Assembly (NCBI GenBank): GCA_937924855.1
Contig: CALEYQ010000052.1
Coordinates: 1-37,810 of the forward strand
From: an uncultured Bacteroidota bacterium
GTDB lineage: Bacteria > Bacteroidota > Bacteroidia > JADZBD01
DNA: 37,810 bases
Reading direction: 5' to 3'
Below the pieces are notes generated by a model. The model ran no database searches. It was not told the DNA's origin and was given only the letters and a program-made list of their open reading frames with translations. Below are positions 8,412 to 16,312 of the stretch, piece after piece; position 1 is the stretch's first letter; every line of letters starts with the position of its first letter. The translations under genes were made by a program, and so were the position numbers.

Positions 8412-10724
8412 TTACTGAATGATAAGTTTTTTTGTGATCGGGGAAAATCCATCCGCTGAAATTCTAATAAAATAAATGCCCGGACTCATTTGCTCTGTTG
8501 ATATGGCGGTGGTCATGTTGCCGGAATTCCCATTTTTCAAACAGGAGCCGGAAATATTGAAAATGCTCCAGGAGAAATTACCCGGAAAAGTTTCACCGGA
8601 GAATTCGAGGAAAAACGCTCCGTCTCCAACAGGGTTGGGATAAAGATTGAAATTTCCATCATCGGAAGAAGAAACAGGGGTTGTTGTGTTGACAATAACC
8701 GTATAATCTTCAACCTGTCCGTTAATCATGTTAGTGCAGGAACCGGGATTGCTTCCGCTGTAATCAGATGCTACCCTCATGCGCAATGGCGTAAAAGCAA
8801 CCGCGGATCCGGGAACCACAACATTGGCGGTTGGGTTGTAACTGTTATTCGAACTCAGAACCAGTTCTGAGGCACTGAAAGCACCGTCGTTGTTCCAGTC
8901 GATCCAAACCCGGGTGTCCTGAGGGTTTAGCGTTCCGGTGGTGATGGTGAGTGGATAAGATTGTAAAGCGTTAACGGTTGTTCTTTGCGGACAGGTAAAA
9001 TCCTGATATCCTTCAGCGGCACTACCTGTTGAGTGATTAATAGTGTTGAACTGTACATTATAAATTCCGTACTGACAACAATAGGAAAAGGTTTGGGGCG
9101 TGCATGAAGGAGCTATGGGAAGGGCATTCAGAATAACAGTAATATAATTGTTTTGAATTTGGGTGTTTGAACCATTGGCATTGGATACGGTTAGGGTAAC
9201 GGTATAGGTGCCACTGTTTGTATAGCTATGCGTGGGATTTTGCAAAAATGAAGTGTTGAGATCGCCGAAATCCCAAAGCCACGATGTTGGGAGGTTGTAG
9301 GAGAGATCGGTAAAGGAAACATTTCCGTCACAACTTACGACGGGATTTGCAAAAAAGTTGGCTACCGGAGCCTGGTTGTTGGGGATAACCACAATGGCAT
9401 AATCTTCAATTTGTCCGGCTTCCACATTGGTGCAAGGGGATGGCGCAGCGTAAAGATCATGATTTGCTGAAACCCGGATTCTAAGCGGGGTATTCAGGGT
9501 AGCATTAGAAGGAACATAAACCAACCCACTGGTTAAATAAGTGCTATTACCCTGGAGTGCAAGTTCTGCGGTGGAATTAAAAACCCCGTCGTTATTCCAG
9601 TCAATCCACACTCTTACATTATGGGGGGCAGGCGAAGGGGTTGTTACAGACATGTTATAGGCTCCGCCCAGCAAAACCGTGTCGCGTGCACAGCTATAAT
9701 CTTTATATCCTCCTTCCTGCTGGGAATTTCCGGTGGTATTATTAATGTTTTGGAAGGAAAAATTGGTAATTCCAAATCCGAAGTTTGGGTTTTGAGTAGT
9801 TACCGTACATGCAACGGGAGGGTAAGGTCCGGATCCTACCGTGATAAGTCCTGTTTGGGTTGCGGTGTTGGAGCCGGCTCCGTTGGTAGCGGTAAGCGTA
9901 ACCGTGTAAACGCCGGGGTTGGTATAGGTATGCGTAGGATTTTGCTGTGTGGAGAAATTTCCGTCTCCGAAATTCCAGAGCCATGAAGATGGGCCACAAC
10001 CACTAAGGTCGGTGAAGGAAACCGGGCTTCCCAGGCAAACAAAAGTTGTATTAACGGTAAAGTTTGTGGTAGGCGGAAAGGCATTTGAATTGAGGGTTAA
10101 TCTCATATTAGGCCGAAGGTTGGAAGAGGTAGCCTGGTTGCTATTGCATACCCCGGGGTTCCAACCTCTGAAGAAAACAACCGAATTAAAATTTGTATTT
10201 GATCGCCTCATGATGGCATTGCTGGCCCAGCAATTATTCTGAAAACAGGTTTCAATAATCAGGTTCGAAACTCCATCCCAAACGAAGGGGGTGGAAAATG
10301 TATGGGTGTTCCAGCCTGCAACCTCCATATAATTTACAGGGCCGAAAACAGTGGTTAATCCGGTTTGAAAACTGCTCAGGGCAGTGAGGGTGGTTTGTCG
10401 CATCCGGATGGTAAACCCGGTAAGGGGTGGATTGCTTGTGCAGTTTCCATTGCCTAAAACATGTGGTGAAACAACATCGAAGGCAATAGATTGTATCGGA
10501 CCTCCGCATAGTCCGAATGCCTGCAATTCAGAAGCTAAAATGAGAATCTGATGCCGGGCTCCGTTTGCATAAGCCCCGTAGGGGCAGGGGTAGGTAGTGG
10601 CGGTGTTATTTAGATTTCCGGTTCCAAGAGTAACCGTGGTCTGGGAAAATAATTTTCCGCTTAAAAGAAGAATAAAAATGATCGGGGCAATAAGTGCCGG
10701 AAAAGAGCGTAAAGTTTTGCCCAT
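8412..10724 (-). CDS. T9SS-secreted protein with two PKD and two GEVED domains (type A sorting domain)
   Basis: A 770-aa exported protein. Residues 1-28 are a signal peptide ending KLFSQ. Residues 29-215 form an N-terminal module with paired Cys. PKD domains lie at about 218-297 (WLWNFGDGN...NPTHTYTNPGVYTVTLT) and 453-530 (WLWDFGDLN...GTYTVTLTV). GEVED domains lie at about 345-446 and 575-678, each with VWIDWNNDG and ending GQ(I/V)EDY. Residues 690-770 (NFNLYPNPV...GIYFIRI...KKLIIQ) are a type A T9SS sorting domain. The protein should be exported by T9SS and anchored at or released from the cell surface, as an adhesin or glycan-associated protein. It is the first gene of a two-gene operon; the giant repeat protein starts 3 nt downstream. 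Confidence 0.9.
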   Translation of the reverse strand: MGKTLRSFPALIAPIIFILLLSGKLFSQTTVTLGTGNLNNTATTYPCPYGAYANGARHQILILASELQAFGLCGGPIQSIAFDVVSPHVLGNGNCTSNPPLTGFTIRMRQTTLTALSSFQTGLTTVFGPVNYMEVAGWNTHTFSTPFVWDGVSNLIIETCFQNNCWASNAIMRRSNTNFNSVVFFRGWNPGVCNSNQATSSNLRPNMRLTLNSNAFPPTTNFTVNTTFVCLGSPVSFTDLSGCGPSSWLWNFGDGNFSTQQNPTHTYTNPGVYTVTLTATNGAGSNTATQTGLITVGSGPYPPVACTVTTQNPNFGFGITNFSFQNINNTTGNSQQEGGYKDYSCARDTVLLGGAYNMSVTTPSPAPHNVRVWIDWNNDGVFNSTAELALQGNSTYLTSGLVYVPSNATLNTPLRIRVSANHDLYAAPSPCTNVEAGQIEDYAIVVIPNNQAPVANFFANPVVSCDGNVSFTDLSYNLPTSWLWDFGDLNTSFLQNPTHSYTNSGTYTVTLTVSNANGSNTQIQNNYITVILNALPIAPSCTPQTFSYCCQYGIYNVQFNTINHSTGSAAEGYQDFTCPQRTTVNALQSYPLTITTGTLNPQDTRVWIDWNNDGAFSASELVLSSNNSYNPTANVVVPGSAVAFTPLRMRVASDYSGSNPGSCTNMINGQVEDYTVIVNTTTPVSSSDDGNFNLYPNPVGDGAFFLEFSGETFPGNFSWSIFNISGSCLKNGNSGNMTTAISTEQMSPGIYFIRISADGFSPITKKLIIQ

Positions 10725-10756
10725 GAATTATAAATTGGTTGGGGGATATTTCCTAC

Positions 10757-10764
10757 CAAATTTA
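10757..10764 (-). promoter_or_regulatory. -7 box (TAAATTTG) for the T9SS cargo operon
   Basis: On the minus strand TAAATTTG lies 32 nt upstream of the ATG at 10724, a position giving a leader of roughly 28 nt. The -33 region is not a good TTTG match, which would fit a promoter that needs an activator (see the direct repeat at 10813-10846). Confidence 0.45.
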
Positions 10765-10812
10765 AAATAATTGAGTGTAATTTAACAGGCTTATGACACA
10801 AGGCCCGCTAAA

Positions 10813-10846
10813 TAAGACGAAACCCTGTTTTTTTAAGACGAAACCC
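10813..10846. promoter_or_regulatory. 13-nt perfect direct repeat, 21-bp period, upstream of T9SS operon
   Basis: TAAGACGAAACCC occurs at 10813-10825 and again at 10834-10846, separated by a T-rich 8-nt spacer. The 21-bp period puts both copies on the same face of the helix. The pair lies 49-82 bp upstream of the -7 box of the leftward T9SS operon, a typical activator position, and also just after the phoU stop codon. Spaced direct repeats of this geometry are known for LytTR-type regulators; that assignment is an inference. Confidence 0.5.
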
Positions 10847-10853
10847 CACGGCT

Positions 10854-11918
10854 CTAGTTTTTACCCTCGCCTTTGTTTTTGTGTTTCAGGACTTTGGCTT
10901 CAATAAAGAAAATAATCTCTTCCGCTATATTTTTGGTTTGATCTCCAATTCTTTCGAGTTTTCGGATAGTGGATAAAATATAGAGAGCTTGTTCAATGGT
11001 ATCCGGATTGCTTCGGACATATTCTGCAATTACCTGATTGGCTTTAAGGTTAATTTCATCGAGGATTTCATCGGCACCGAAAACACTTCTGGCCAAAACG
11101 GGATCTTCTTTTTCAAAGGCAATCAATACATCGGTTAGCATGGCCTGACTTACCTCAAACATTTTCACCACCCTTGTCTTTTCCAAAAGATCAGCCGTGA
11201 AGGGATTTTGGTTGTTTATGATAAATCTTGAAATGCCTTCGGCAATGTCACCGTTTCTTTCGAGGTTGTTGTTTATTTTAAGAACCGCAAGAACGAAACG
11301 AAGGTCGATAGCTACAGGATTGAATAATGCAAAGATGTTTTCGCAATCCCTGTCAATTTTCAGCTCCAATCCGTTCACCCGTTTTTCGTTAATTACAACT
11401 TCCCGTGCCAGATCTTTATTGAATGATACAAGGGCTTCTTTGGATTTAATCAATTGGTGGATAACCAAAGTCCACATTTCAGAAAGATCGTTTTTCAGGT
11501 TGTTCAGCTCTTCCTGCAAATGGGTTACAAAAATTTGTTTGTTGATCAGGTCTTTTACTTTGGTCTCAATCTGGTCGCAAACGGCCCTGAAATTTTCTCT
11601 TTCCATTTTTGCAGGATCGGGAAGTTCCCAGGAAATAAATTTTCCGTAGGAGAGGCCTGTTTCTGTTTTTTCGGAAAGAAAACTGACAATAATATCGAAA
11701 TAGGTTCCCTTAAATTCAGTAATATTTTTCGAATGATGGGTTGAGAGGTCGTAGCCTTTTTCCATCATTGCCTCAACGGCTTTGGGGCTTATTTTTGCGC
11801 CTGATGCAAGGCCGGCGCTGAAAGCCTCCAGCCGTCCTTTGCCATGTATTTTTACAAAAGCCTCTGCCATTTGTGTGCAAAGCTTGTTCTCGGGGCCGAT
11901 AAACAGAATTTTTTTCAT
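10854..11918 (-). CDS. phoU: PhoU-like phosphate signalling protein with N-terminal degenerate LMW-phosphatase/ArsC-like domain
   Basis: A 354-aa fusion. Residues about 135-345 are a complete PhoU: two three-helix bundles with the metal-binding-type motifs DLRFVLAVLKINNNLERNGDIA and LSTIRKLERIGDQTKNIAEEI. PhoU restrains Pho-regulon signalling through the PstSCAB transporter and its sensor kinase. Residues 1-130 have the fold signature of low-molecular-weight protein phosphatase/thioredoxin-type arsenate reductase: beta1 KKILFIG, QMAEAF, FSAGL and the acid loop ELPDP (Asp101). In active family members the loop is C-T-G-N-S-C-R; here it reads G8-P-E-N-K-L-C14, so both the nucleophilic Cys and the phosphate-binding Arg are gone. 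It is the last gene of the pst operon, 10 nt after pstB. The fusion boundary is my estimate. Confidence 0.85.
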   Translation of the reverse strand: MKKILFIGPENKLCTQMAEAFVKIHGKGRLEAFSAGLASGAKISPKAVEAMMEKGYDLSTHHSKNITEFKGTYFDIIVSFLSEKTETGLSYGKFISWELPDPAKMERENFRAVCDQIETKVKDLINKQIFVTHLQEELNNLKNDLSEMWTLVIHQLIKSKEALVSFNKDLAREVVINEKRVNGLELKIDRDCENIFALFNPVAIDLRFVLAVLKINNNLERNGDIAEGISRFIINNQNPFTADLLEKTRVVKMFEVSQAMLTDVLIAFEKEDPVLARSVFGADEILDEINLKANQVIAEYVRSNPDTIEQALYILSTIRKLERIGDQTKNIAEEIIFFIEAKVLKHKNKGEGKN

Positions 11919-11928
11919 TTTTATTTGT

Positions 11929-12681
11929 TTAGCCGAATCTTCCGGTGATGTAATTCTGGGTTAATTCTTTTTCCGGGTTGGTAAATACCTGTTTGGTGCT
12001 TCCGTATTCTATAAGTTCACCTATATAGAAAAAAGCAGTTTTGTCGCTTACCCTTCCTGCCTGCTGCATATTATGGGTGACAATAATTATGGTGTAATTT
12101 TTTTTCAAATCATAGATCAGTTCTTCAATTTTTGCCGTGGAAATAGGATCCAGTGCCGATGCCGGCTCGTCCATGAGGATAACGGAAGGTTGAACCGCGA
12201 GTGTACGGGCAATGCAAAGTCTTTGTTGTTGTCCACCCGATAAGGCAAGGGCCGATTTTGTGAGCTGGTCTTTTACCTCTTCCCAAAGGGCTGCTTTTTT
12301 TAGCGAGGTTTCAACCGTTTCATCCAGCACTTTTTTGTTTTTAATACCCTGAATTCGTAGTCCGTACACCACATTTTCATAAATGGTTTTGGGAAAGGGG
12401 TTGGGTTTTTGGAAAACCATTCCTACTTCTTTTCTCAGCTCTTCAACTCTGATTTTTTTATCGTATATGTTTTTTCCATCAAGAAAAATATCTCCTTCTT
12501 TCCTGAATCCTTCAATGTAATCGTTCATGCGGTTAAGCAGGCGCAAAAATGTGGATTTCCCGCATCCGCTGGGTCCTATGAATGCAGTAACGGTATTGGG
12601 TTCGATGTTGAGGCTGACATCTTTTATTACATGGTTCGAACCGTAATAAACCTGCACATTATTTGCTGAAATCTTTTCCAT
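11929..12681 (-). CDS. pstB: Phosphate ABC transporter ATP-binding protein PstB
   Basis: A 250-aa ATPase that powers high-affinity phosphate import through PstC/PstA. Walker A is GPSGCGKST, the ABC signature is LSGGQQQRLCIARTL, Walker B is VILMDEPASALDP and the H-loop is VTHNM. The length matches the family. It lies 6 nt after pstA and 10 nt before the phoU fusion gene, in the standard order pstSCAB-phoU. The start is ATG. Confidence 0.96.
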   Translation of the reverse strand: MEKISANNVQVYYGSNHVIKDVSLNIEPNTVTAFIGPSGCGKSTFLRLLNRMNDYIEGFRKEGDIFLDGKNIYDKKIRVEELRKEVGMVFQKPNPFPKTIYENVVYGLRIQGIKNKKVLDETVETSLKKAALWEEVKDQLTKSALALSGGQQQRLCIARTLAVQPSVILMDEPASALDPISTAKIEELIYDLKKNYTIIIVTHNMQQAGRVSDKTAFFYIGELIEYGSTKQVFTNPEKELTQNYITGRFG

Positions 12682-12687
12682 ATCAAA

Positions 12688-13548
12688 TTACCATTTTATC
12701 TTTTTTTGCCAGCGGTTCCTTAAATATATGGCAATGCCATTCATTATAAAAGTAATACCCAACAGAACTATAATAGCTGCTGTTGCATTAACGATGAAAC
12801 CTTTTTGGGGTCGTGAGAGCCAATTGAAAATTTGAATGGGCAATACCGAAAAATCATCCATGGGATGGGAGGGAATTACGCTGGTATAAATAAGGGCTCC
12901 GCTTACTATCAGCGGCGCTGATTCTCCCACCGCACGTGAGAGAGCAAGAATTACTCCGGTCATTATGCCTCCGGCCGAAGCAGGAAGTATCTGGTAAAGT
13001 ATGGTTTGCCATTTCGTGGCTCCAAGAGCATAGCTTGCCTCGCGGATGGTGTTGGGAACCGCCTTCAGGGATTCGCGGGTGGCCACAATAATGATGGGTA
13101 AAACAAGCAGGCTAAGTGTAAGGCTTCCGGTGAGCAGACTTTTCCCGAAGCCTAATACCCTCACGAAAATTTCCAAGGCAAGCAATCCATAAATGATGGA
13201 CGGCACGCCGGCAAGGTTGGTGATGTTGATTTCAATGAAGGAAGCAATCATGTTTTTTTTGCCATATTCTTCAAGGTAAATGCCCGAAGCAACTCCGAGG
13301 GGAATGGCGATAAGCGCAGTAAGACCCATAATCCAAAGCGATCCGACAATACCAACAAAAATTCCTGCATTCTCCGGTTTTCTGGATGGCAATGAGGTAA
13401 GAAATTGCCAGTCAAGCCTAGGAATTCCTTCCGATAGTACGCTGTACAGAAAAATGGCCAGCATAGCGAGCCCGAAAATGGTGCAGGCAATTCCGAACCA
13501 TTTAAATACCTGATCGTTTATCCGGTTTATGGAATTTCTCTTACTCAT
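12688..13548 (-). CDS. pstA: Phosphate ABC transporter permease PstA
   Basis: A 286-aa inner-membrane permease with about six hydrophobic helices. The binding-protein-dependent transport signature is visible as EASYALGATKWQTILYQILPAS (the EAA loop that contacts PstB), followed by GGIMTGVILALSRAVGESAPLI. IPLGVASGIYLEEY near the N-terminus is typical of PstA. Its ATG overlaps the end of pstC by 8 nt, which suggests translational coupling of the two permease subunits. Confidence 0.95.
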   Translation of the reverse strand: MSKRNSINRINDQVFKWFGIACTIFGLAMLAIFLYSVLSEGIPRLDWQFLTSLPSRKPENAGIFVGIVGSLWIMGLTALIAIPLGVASGIYLEEYGKKNMIASFIEINITNLAGVPSIIYGLLALEIFVRVLGFGKSLLTGSLTLSLLVLPIIIVATRESLKAVPNTIREASYALGATKWQTILYQILPASAGGIMTGVILALSRAVGESAPLIVSGALIYTSVIPSHPMDDFSVLPIQIFNWLSRPQKGFIVNATAAIIVLLGITFIMNGIAIYLRNRWQKKIKW

Positions 13549-14416
13549 ATTTTTCCCGGAAGCGTTTTTTAAAGTAAAAACTGATGTTGTTCAGTACAAA
13601 GGTCAGTGCAAAGAGGGTAATCCCTGCAGCAAAAATGGTTTGATACTCCAGCGATCCCTGAACCACATCACCCAAGCTAACCTGAACTATATAGGTTGTA
13701 ATGGTTTCAACAGGTTCAAGGGGATTTGCGGTTAAATTAGGTTGTTGTCCGGCCGCAATGGCCACAATCATGGTTTCACCAACGGCACGGGAAATAGCAA
13801 GTATGGTACTGACAATAATTCCTGAGGAGGCGGCGGGCACCAAAACCCGGAAGGATGTCTGAAGCCGGGTAGCTCCCATGCCATAGGAGGCTTCCCGGAG
13901 TGATTTGGGTACGGCATACAAAGCATCTTCGCTCATGCTTGAAATCAGCGGAATGATCATGATGCCCATCACAATTCCCGGAGAAAGAGCATTAAACCCT
14001 CCCATTTCGGGAAAGAAATTTTGAAGGTAGGGTGTTATGACCACGAGGGCAAAAAAACCATACACAACCGTAGGGATGGTGGCCAGAATTTCTAAAATTG
14101 GTTTTATTACTTTCCGGAATCCGGGTGAAGCATATTCGTTAAGGTAAATGGCAATGGTAAGGCCAATGGGCAGGGCAACGGCAATGGCTATTCCGGAGGT
14201 GAGCAATGTTCCGGCTACAAGGGGTAGAATGCCGAAATGTTTATCGGCGAAGAGGGGAGTCCATTGGGTGTCGGTAAAAAATTCAAGGAGGGAAACTTTT
14301 TGGAAAAAAGGGTAGGAGTCGGAAATTAGCACATAAAGAATTCCGAATGTGGTAAGAATGCTGATGGCGGCACTCAGCAAAAGCAACCCTTCAATGATTT
14401 TTTCTTTAATCCGCAT
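13541..14416 (-). CDS. pstC: Phosphate ABC transporter permease PstC
   Basis: A 291-aa permease, partner of PstA in the phosphate channel. It has about six transmembrane helices and the EAA loop EASYGMGATRLQTSFRVLVPAASSGI, followed by ILAISRAVGETMIVAIAAG. I start it at the ATG at 14416 (MRIKEKIIEGLLLL). The frame stays open upstream to a TTG at 14440, but that codon lies inside a strong hairpin (14430-14451) and adds no recognisable sequence. The 3' end overlaps pstA by 8 nt. Confidence 0.93.
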   Translation of the reverse strand: MRIKEKIIEGLLLLSAAISILTTFGILYVLISDSYPFFQKVSLLEFFTDTQWTPLFADKHFGILPLVAGTLLTSGIAIAVALPIGLTIAIYLNEYASPGFRKVIKPILEILATIPTVVYGFFALVVITPYLQNFFPEMGGFNALSPGIVMGIMIIPLISSMSEDALYAVPKSLREASYGMGATRLQTSFRVLVPAASSGIIVSTILAISRAVGETMIVAIAAGQQPNLTANPLEPVETITTYIVQVSLGDVVQGSLEYQTIFAAGITLFALTFVLNNISFYFKKRFREKYE

Positions 14417-14429
14417 TTCCGAATAAGCA

Positions 14430-14451
14430 AACCCCGACAAATGTCGGGGTT
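14430..14451 (-). promoter_or_regulatory. Intercistronic hairpin between pstS and pstC
   Basis: AACCCCGACA pairs perfectly with TGTCGGGGTT around a 2-nt centre, a GC-rich stem in the 66-nt gap after pstS. On the mRNA strand it is followed by GGGG-TTTGCTTATTC, not by a run of U, so it looks more like a partial attenuator or a 3'-end stabiliser. Either would leave more pstS message than permease message, which fits the need for excess binding protein. Confidence 0.6.
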
Positions 14452-14482
14452 AATTTAATGAACCGTAAAAAAACAAAATGAT

Positions 14483-15481
14483 TTATTTTTTGGCATCTGA
14501 AAAAGTGGAAATAAAATCCTGCCATTTTTGTTGTTCCTGTTTCAGTTCATCATCGGCAAGTGGTATGTAGCCCACATCCATTGTCAGTGAAACCGAGTTG
14601 GCAAGGTAGAAATTAATAAATTCCACTACCTCGGGCTTGGCTGCTGCTTTACTGTTTACATAAATGAACAGCGGACGACCCAGGGGTGAATAGGTCTTGT
14701 TTTTTACAGTTTCAGTAGTAGGAATAATCGGTCCCTTTCCATTATCATCTTTTCCATCATCAAGTGCCACCAGTTTCAATTTGTTTTTGTTTTCCTCAAA
14801 ATAGGCCAGTCCGAAAAACCCCAGCGCATATTTGTCGGTTGAAACACCCTGAACCAGCACATTGTCATCTTCAGATGCTGTAAAATCGCCGCGGCTGGAA
14901 TGACTTTTTCCCACGATGGCTTCCGTAAAATAATCATAGGTGCCGCTTTCAACGCCCGGGCCGTATAAGTGGATTTCTTCATTGGGCCATTCTTTTCTGA
15001 TTTGGTTCCAACGGGTAATTTTTCCCTGGGCTTCCGGTTCCCAAATTTTTTTTAATTCAGCTACGGTAATGTCTTTACACCAGTCGTTTTGGGGGTTCAC
15101 TACCACGGCCAGTCCGTCGTAGGCAATTTTAATTTCGTGGTAAGAAATGTTGCTTGCTTTACAGATCGAATCTTCTGCATTTTTAATGGGTCTTGATGCA
15201 TTATTTATGTCGATTTCCCCGCGTCCGAATTTTTTGAATCCTCCTCCGGTGCCGGAAAGAGCTACTCCGATTTTTATTTTGGGTTGAACTTTGCGGAATT
15301 CCTCGGCAACGGCCTCGGTTATTGGGTAAACCGTACTTGAGCCGTCGATGGAAATTTCGCCGGTTAGTTCATTTGCTTTGTTTTCTTTGTTTTCACCTGC
15401 TCCGCAAGAAGAAAGGAAAAAAAGAGAAGTTGCCAGGATTGAAATGGAAATTACCTGATTGATTTTTAATATGGCCTTCAT
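14483..15481 (-). CDS. pstS: Phosphate-binding lipoprotein PstS
   Basis: A 332-aa substrate-binding protein that captures phosphate and delivers it to PstCA. Residues 1-26 are a lipoprotein signal with lipobox LSSC (Cys26). The ligand loops typical of PstS are present: IDGSSTVYPITEAVAEEF, LSGTGGGFKKFGRGEIDINNASRPI and PGVESGTYDYFTEAI. First gene of the operon, with a Pho-box-like repeat and a -7-like box just upstream. The ATG at 15481 begins the signal peptide. Confidence 0.95.
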   Translation of the reverse strand: MKAILKINQVISISILATSLFFLSSCGAGENKENKANELTGEISIDGSSTVYPITEAVAEEFRKVQPKIKIGVALSGTGGGFKKFGRGEIDINNASRPIKNAEDSICKASNISYHEIKIAYDGLAVVVNPQNDWCKDITVAELKKIWEPEAQGKITRWNQIRKEWPNEEIHLYGPGVESGTYDYFTEAIVGKSHSSRGDFTASEDDNVLVQGVSTDKYALGFFGLAYFEENKNKLKLVALDDGKDDNGKGPIIPTTETVKNKTYSPLGRPLFIYVNSKAAAKPEVVEFINFYLANSVSLTMDVGYIPLADDELKQEQQKWQDFISTFSDAKK

Positions 15482-15502
15482 GGATTTTGTTTTTTACTGC
15501 CA

Positions 15503-15536
15503 CAAAGGTGGGAATAGGGTGTTAAGCCAATATTAA
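15503..15536 (-). promoter_or_regulatory. pstS promoter region with Pho-box-like direct repeat
   Basis: On the minus strand the order is TTAATA (15536-15531), 5 nt, TTAACA (15525-15520), 9 nt, then CACCTTTG (15510-15503), an imperfect TAnnTTTG, with the pstS ATG 21 nt further. Two TTAACA-type hexamers at an 11-bp period match the architecture of PhoP/PhoB-type boxes. Their position just upstream of the -7 element is where such activators replace a -35 contact. Confidence 0.5.
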
Positions 15537-15825
15537 GAAGGAATTATTTTACAAAGATTTTTTCCGGCGATGTGAACCGGAGCCTTAGTCCGGGAAAGCT
15601 GAGAAGCCACTGTTGTCTGAGTTTCAGAACGGTATTCAGGATTGATACTGGATTGGTTTATTTGGGTGGTAAGGGTGAGGGTTTGGGGGCTCAAATGTTA
15701 TGTCGTTTCAATCAGCGCATTATGCGATATGCGTACTCCATTGATTAATTTGTTAGCCCAAAAAAGAAATTGGAAGCGGACTTAGTCAGGCGAAATTCTC
15801 CGGAGGTAAAAGGTGGGTTTGTTTC
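15537..15825. other. Gene-free stretch between pstS and the tmRNA terminator
   Basis: No convincing ORF, RNA gene or promoter is visible here. A short perfect palindrome (CGCAT-T-ATGCG, 15716-15726) and a fragment loosely resembling pieces of a cobalamin riboswitch (15570-15650, plus strand) were noted, but neither is adjacent to a gene it could control. Confidence 0.5.
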
Positions 15826-15882
15826 AAAAAAAAGCCCTCCTTCGCTCCGCTCACCTGATCGGTTCGCGGAGCTTCGGAGGGC
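15826..15882 (-). terminator. Intrinsic terminator of tmRNA
   Basis: On the minus strand a long stem of two 7-bp GC-rich blocks (GCCCTCC and GCTCCGC with their complements) with a 3-nt internal loop (15834-15882) is followed by eight T (15833-15826). It lies 2 nt after the encoded 3' end of the tmRNA. Confidence 0.85.
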
Positions 15883-15884
15883 AA

Positions 15885-16254
15885 GGGTGGAGCCGGGCGG
15901 ATTCGAACCGCCGTCCAAACAGGGAACACCCCGACTTTCTACATGCTTATCGTTTTTTGATTGTAGGAGCCATCCCGTCTAAAACGCTAAACCAAAATGG
16001 CCCTTAGTCTTTAGTAGTAAACAGAGCCAAGACTTCATCTGCTTACCCCGGGCATTTGCGAGGCCCTGACCCGGAACGCCGCCTGAGAGAGCTTTCCGGA
16101 GGACCTGGCTGTGCTAATACCTTGTATTAGGCAGCCATGGCGTAGTTAACTTCGCCAGTTGGAATTTTGAGAATTGATATTTACGTGCCACTTTCCCAAT
16201 GCACGGCATGCTTACCGGACCGTTCATCCCGCTGTCAAAACCAGAAACGGCCCC
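15885..16254 (-). ncRNA. ssrA: Transfer-messenger RNA (tmRNA)
   Basis: tmRNA rescues stalled ribosomes with SmpB and tags the nascent chain for proteolysis. The 5' end GGGGCCG (from 16254) pairs over 7 bp, with one G-U, with the 3' CGGCUCC. The T-arm region reads GGACGGCGGUUCGAAUCCG, as in a tRNA-like 3' domain. The tag frame lies near 16163-16134: resume codon GGC then GAA GUU AAC UAC GCC AUG GCU GCC UAA, giving the tag GEVNYAMAA, close to the G-E-x-N-Y-A-L-A-A tags of other Bacteroidota. After the acceptor stem the genome encodes ACC followed by C, so the terminal A of CCA is apparently not encoded. Length is about 370 nt. Ends are placed by the acceptor stem. Confidence 0.95.
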
Positions 16255-16295
16255 ATAAACTTTTAACCTGGAAATAAAGAACGCTTACTATTCTA

Positions 16296-16303
16296 CAAAG
16301 ATA
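16296..16303 (-). promoter_or_regulatory. -7 box (TATCTTTG), probable tmRNA promoter
   Basis: A perfect TAnnTTTG on the minus strand, 41 bp upstream of the mature tmRNA 5' end. Transcription from here would give a 5' extension of roughly 35 nt for RNase P to remove. It lies back to back with the -7 box at 16313-16320 of the rightward gene. The -33 element is not clear. Confidence 0.45.
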
Positions 16304-16312
16304 CAAAAACCA

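Noticed and set aside
11197..11649. 150-codon plus-strand frame opposite the PhoU fusion
   Set aside because: It is antisense to a conserved PhoU domain, with no promoter and no domain of its own.
15570..15650. Possible cobalamin-riboswitch remnant on the plus strand (GTGAACCGGAGC, AAGCCACTG, TCAGGA)
   Set aside because: The pieces are only loosely in order, the conserved GGGAAGGC block is missing, and no plus-strand gene follows. A covariance-model search with the cobalamin riboswitch family would settle it.
15770..16007. Plus-strand frames across the tmRNA gene
   Set aside because: They overlap the tmRNA 3' domain and terminator and encode nothing recognisable.
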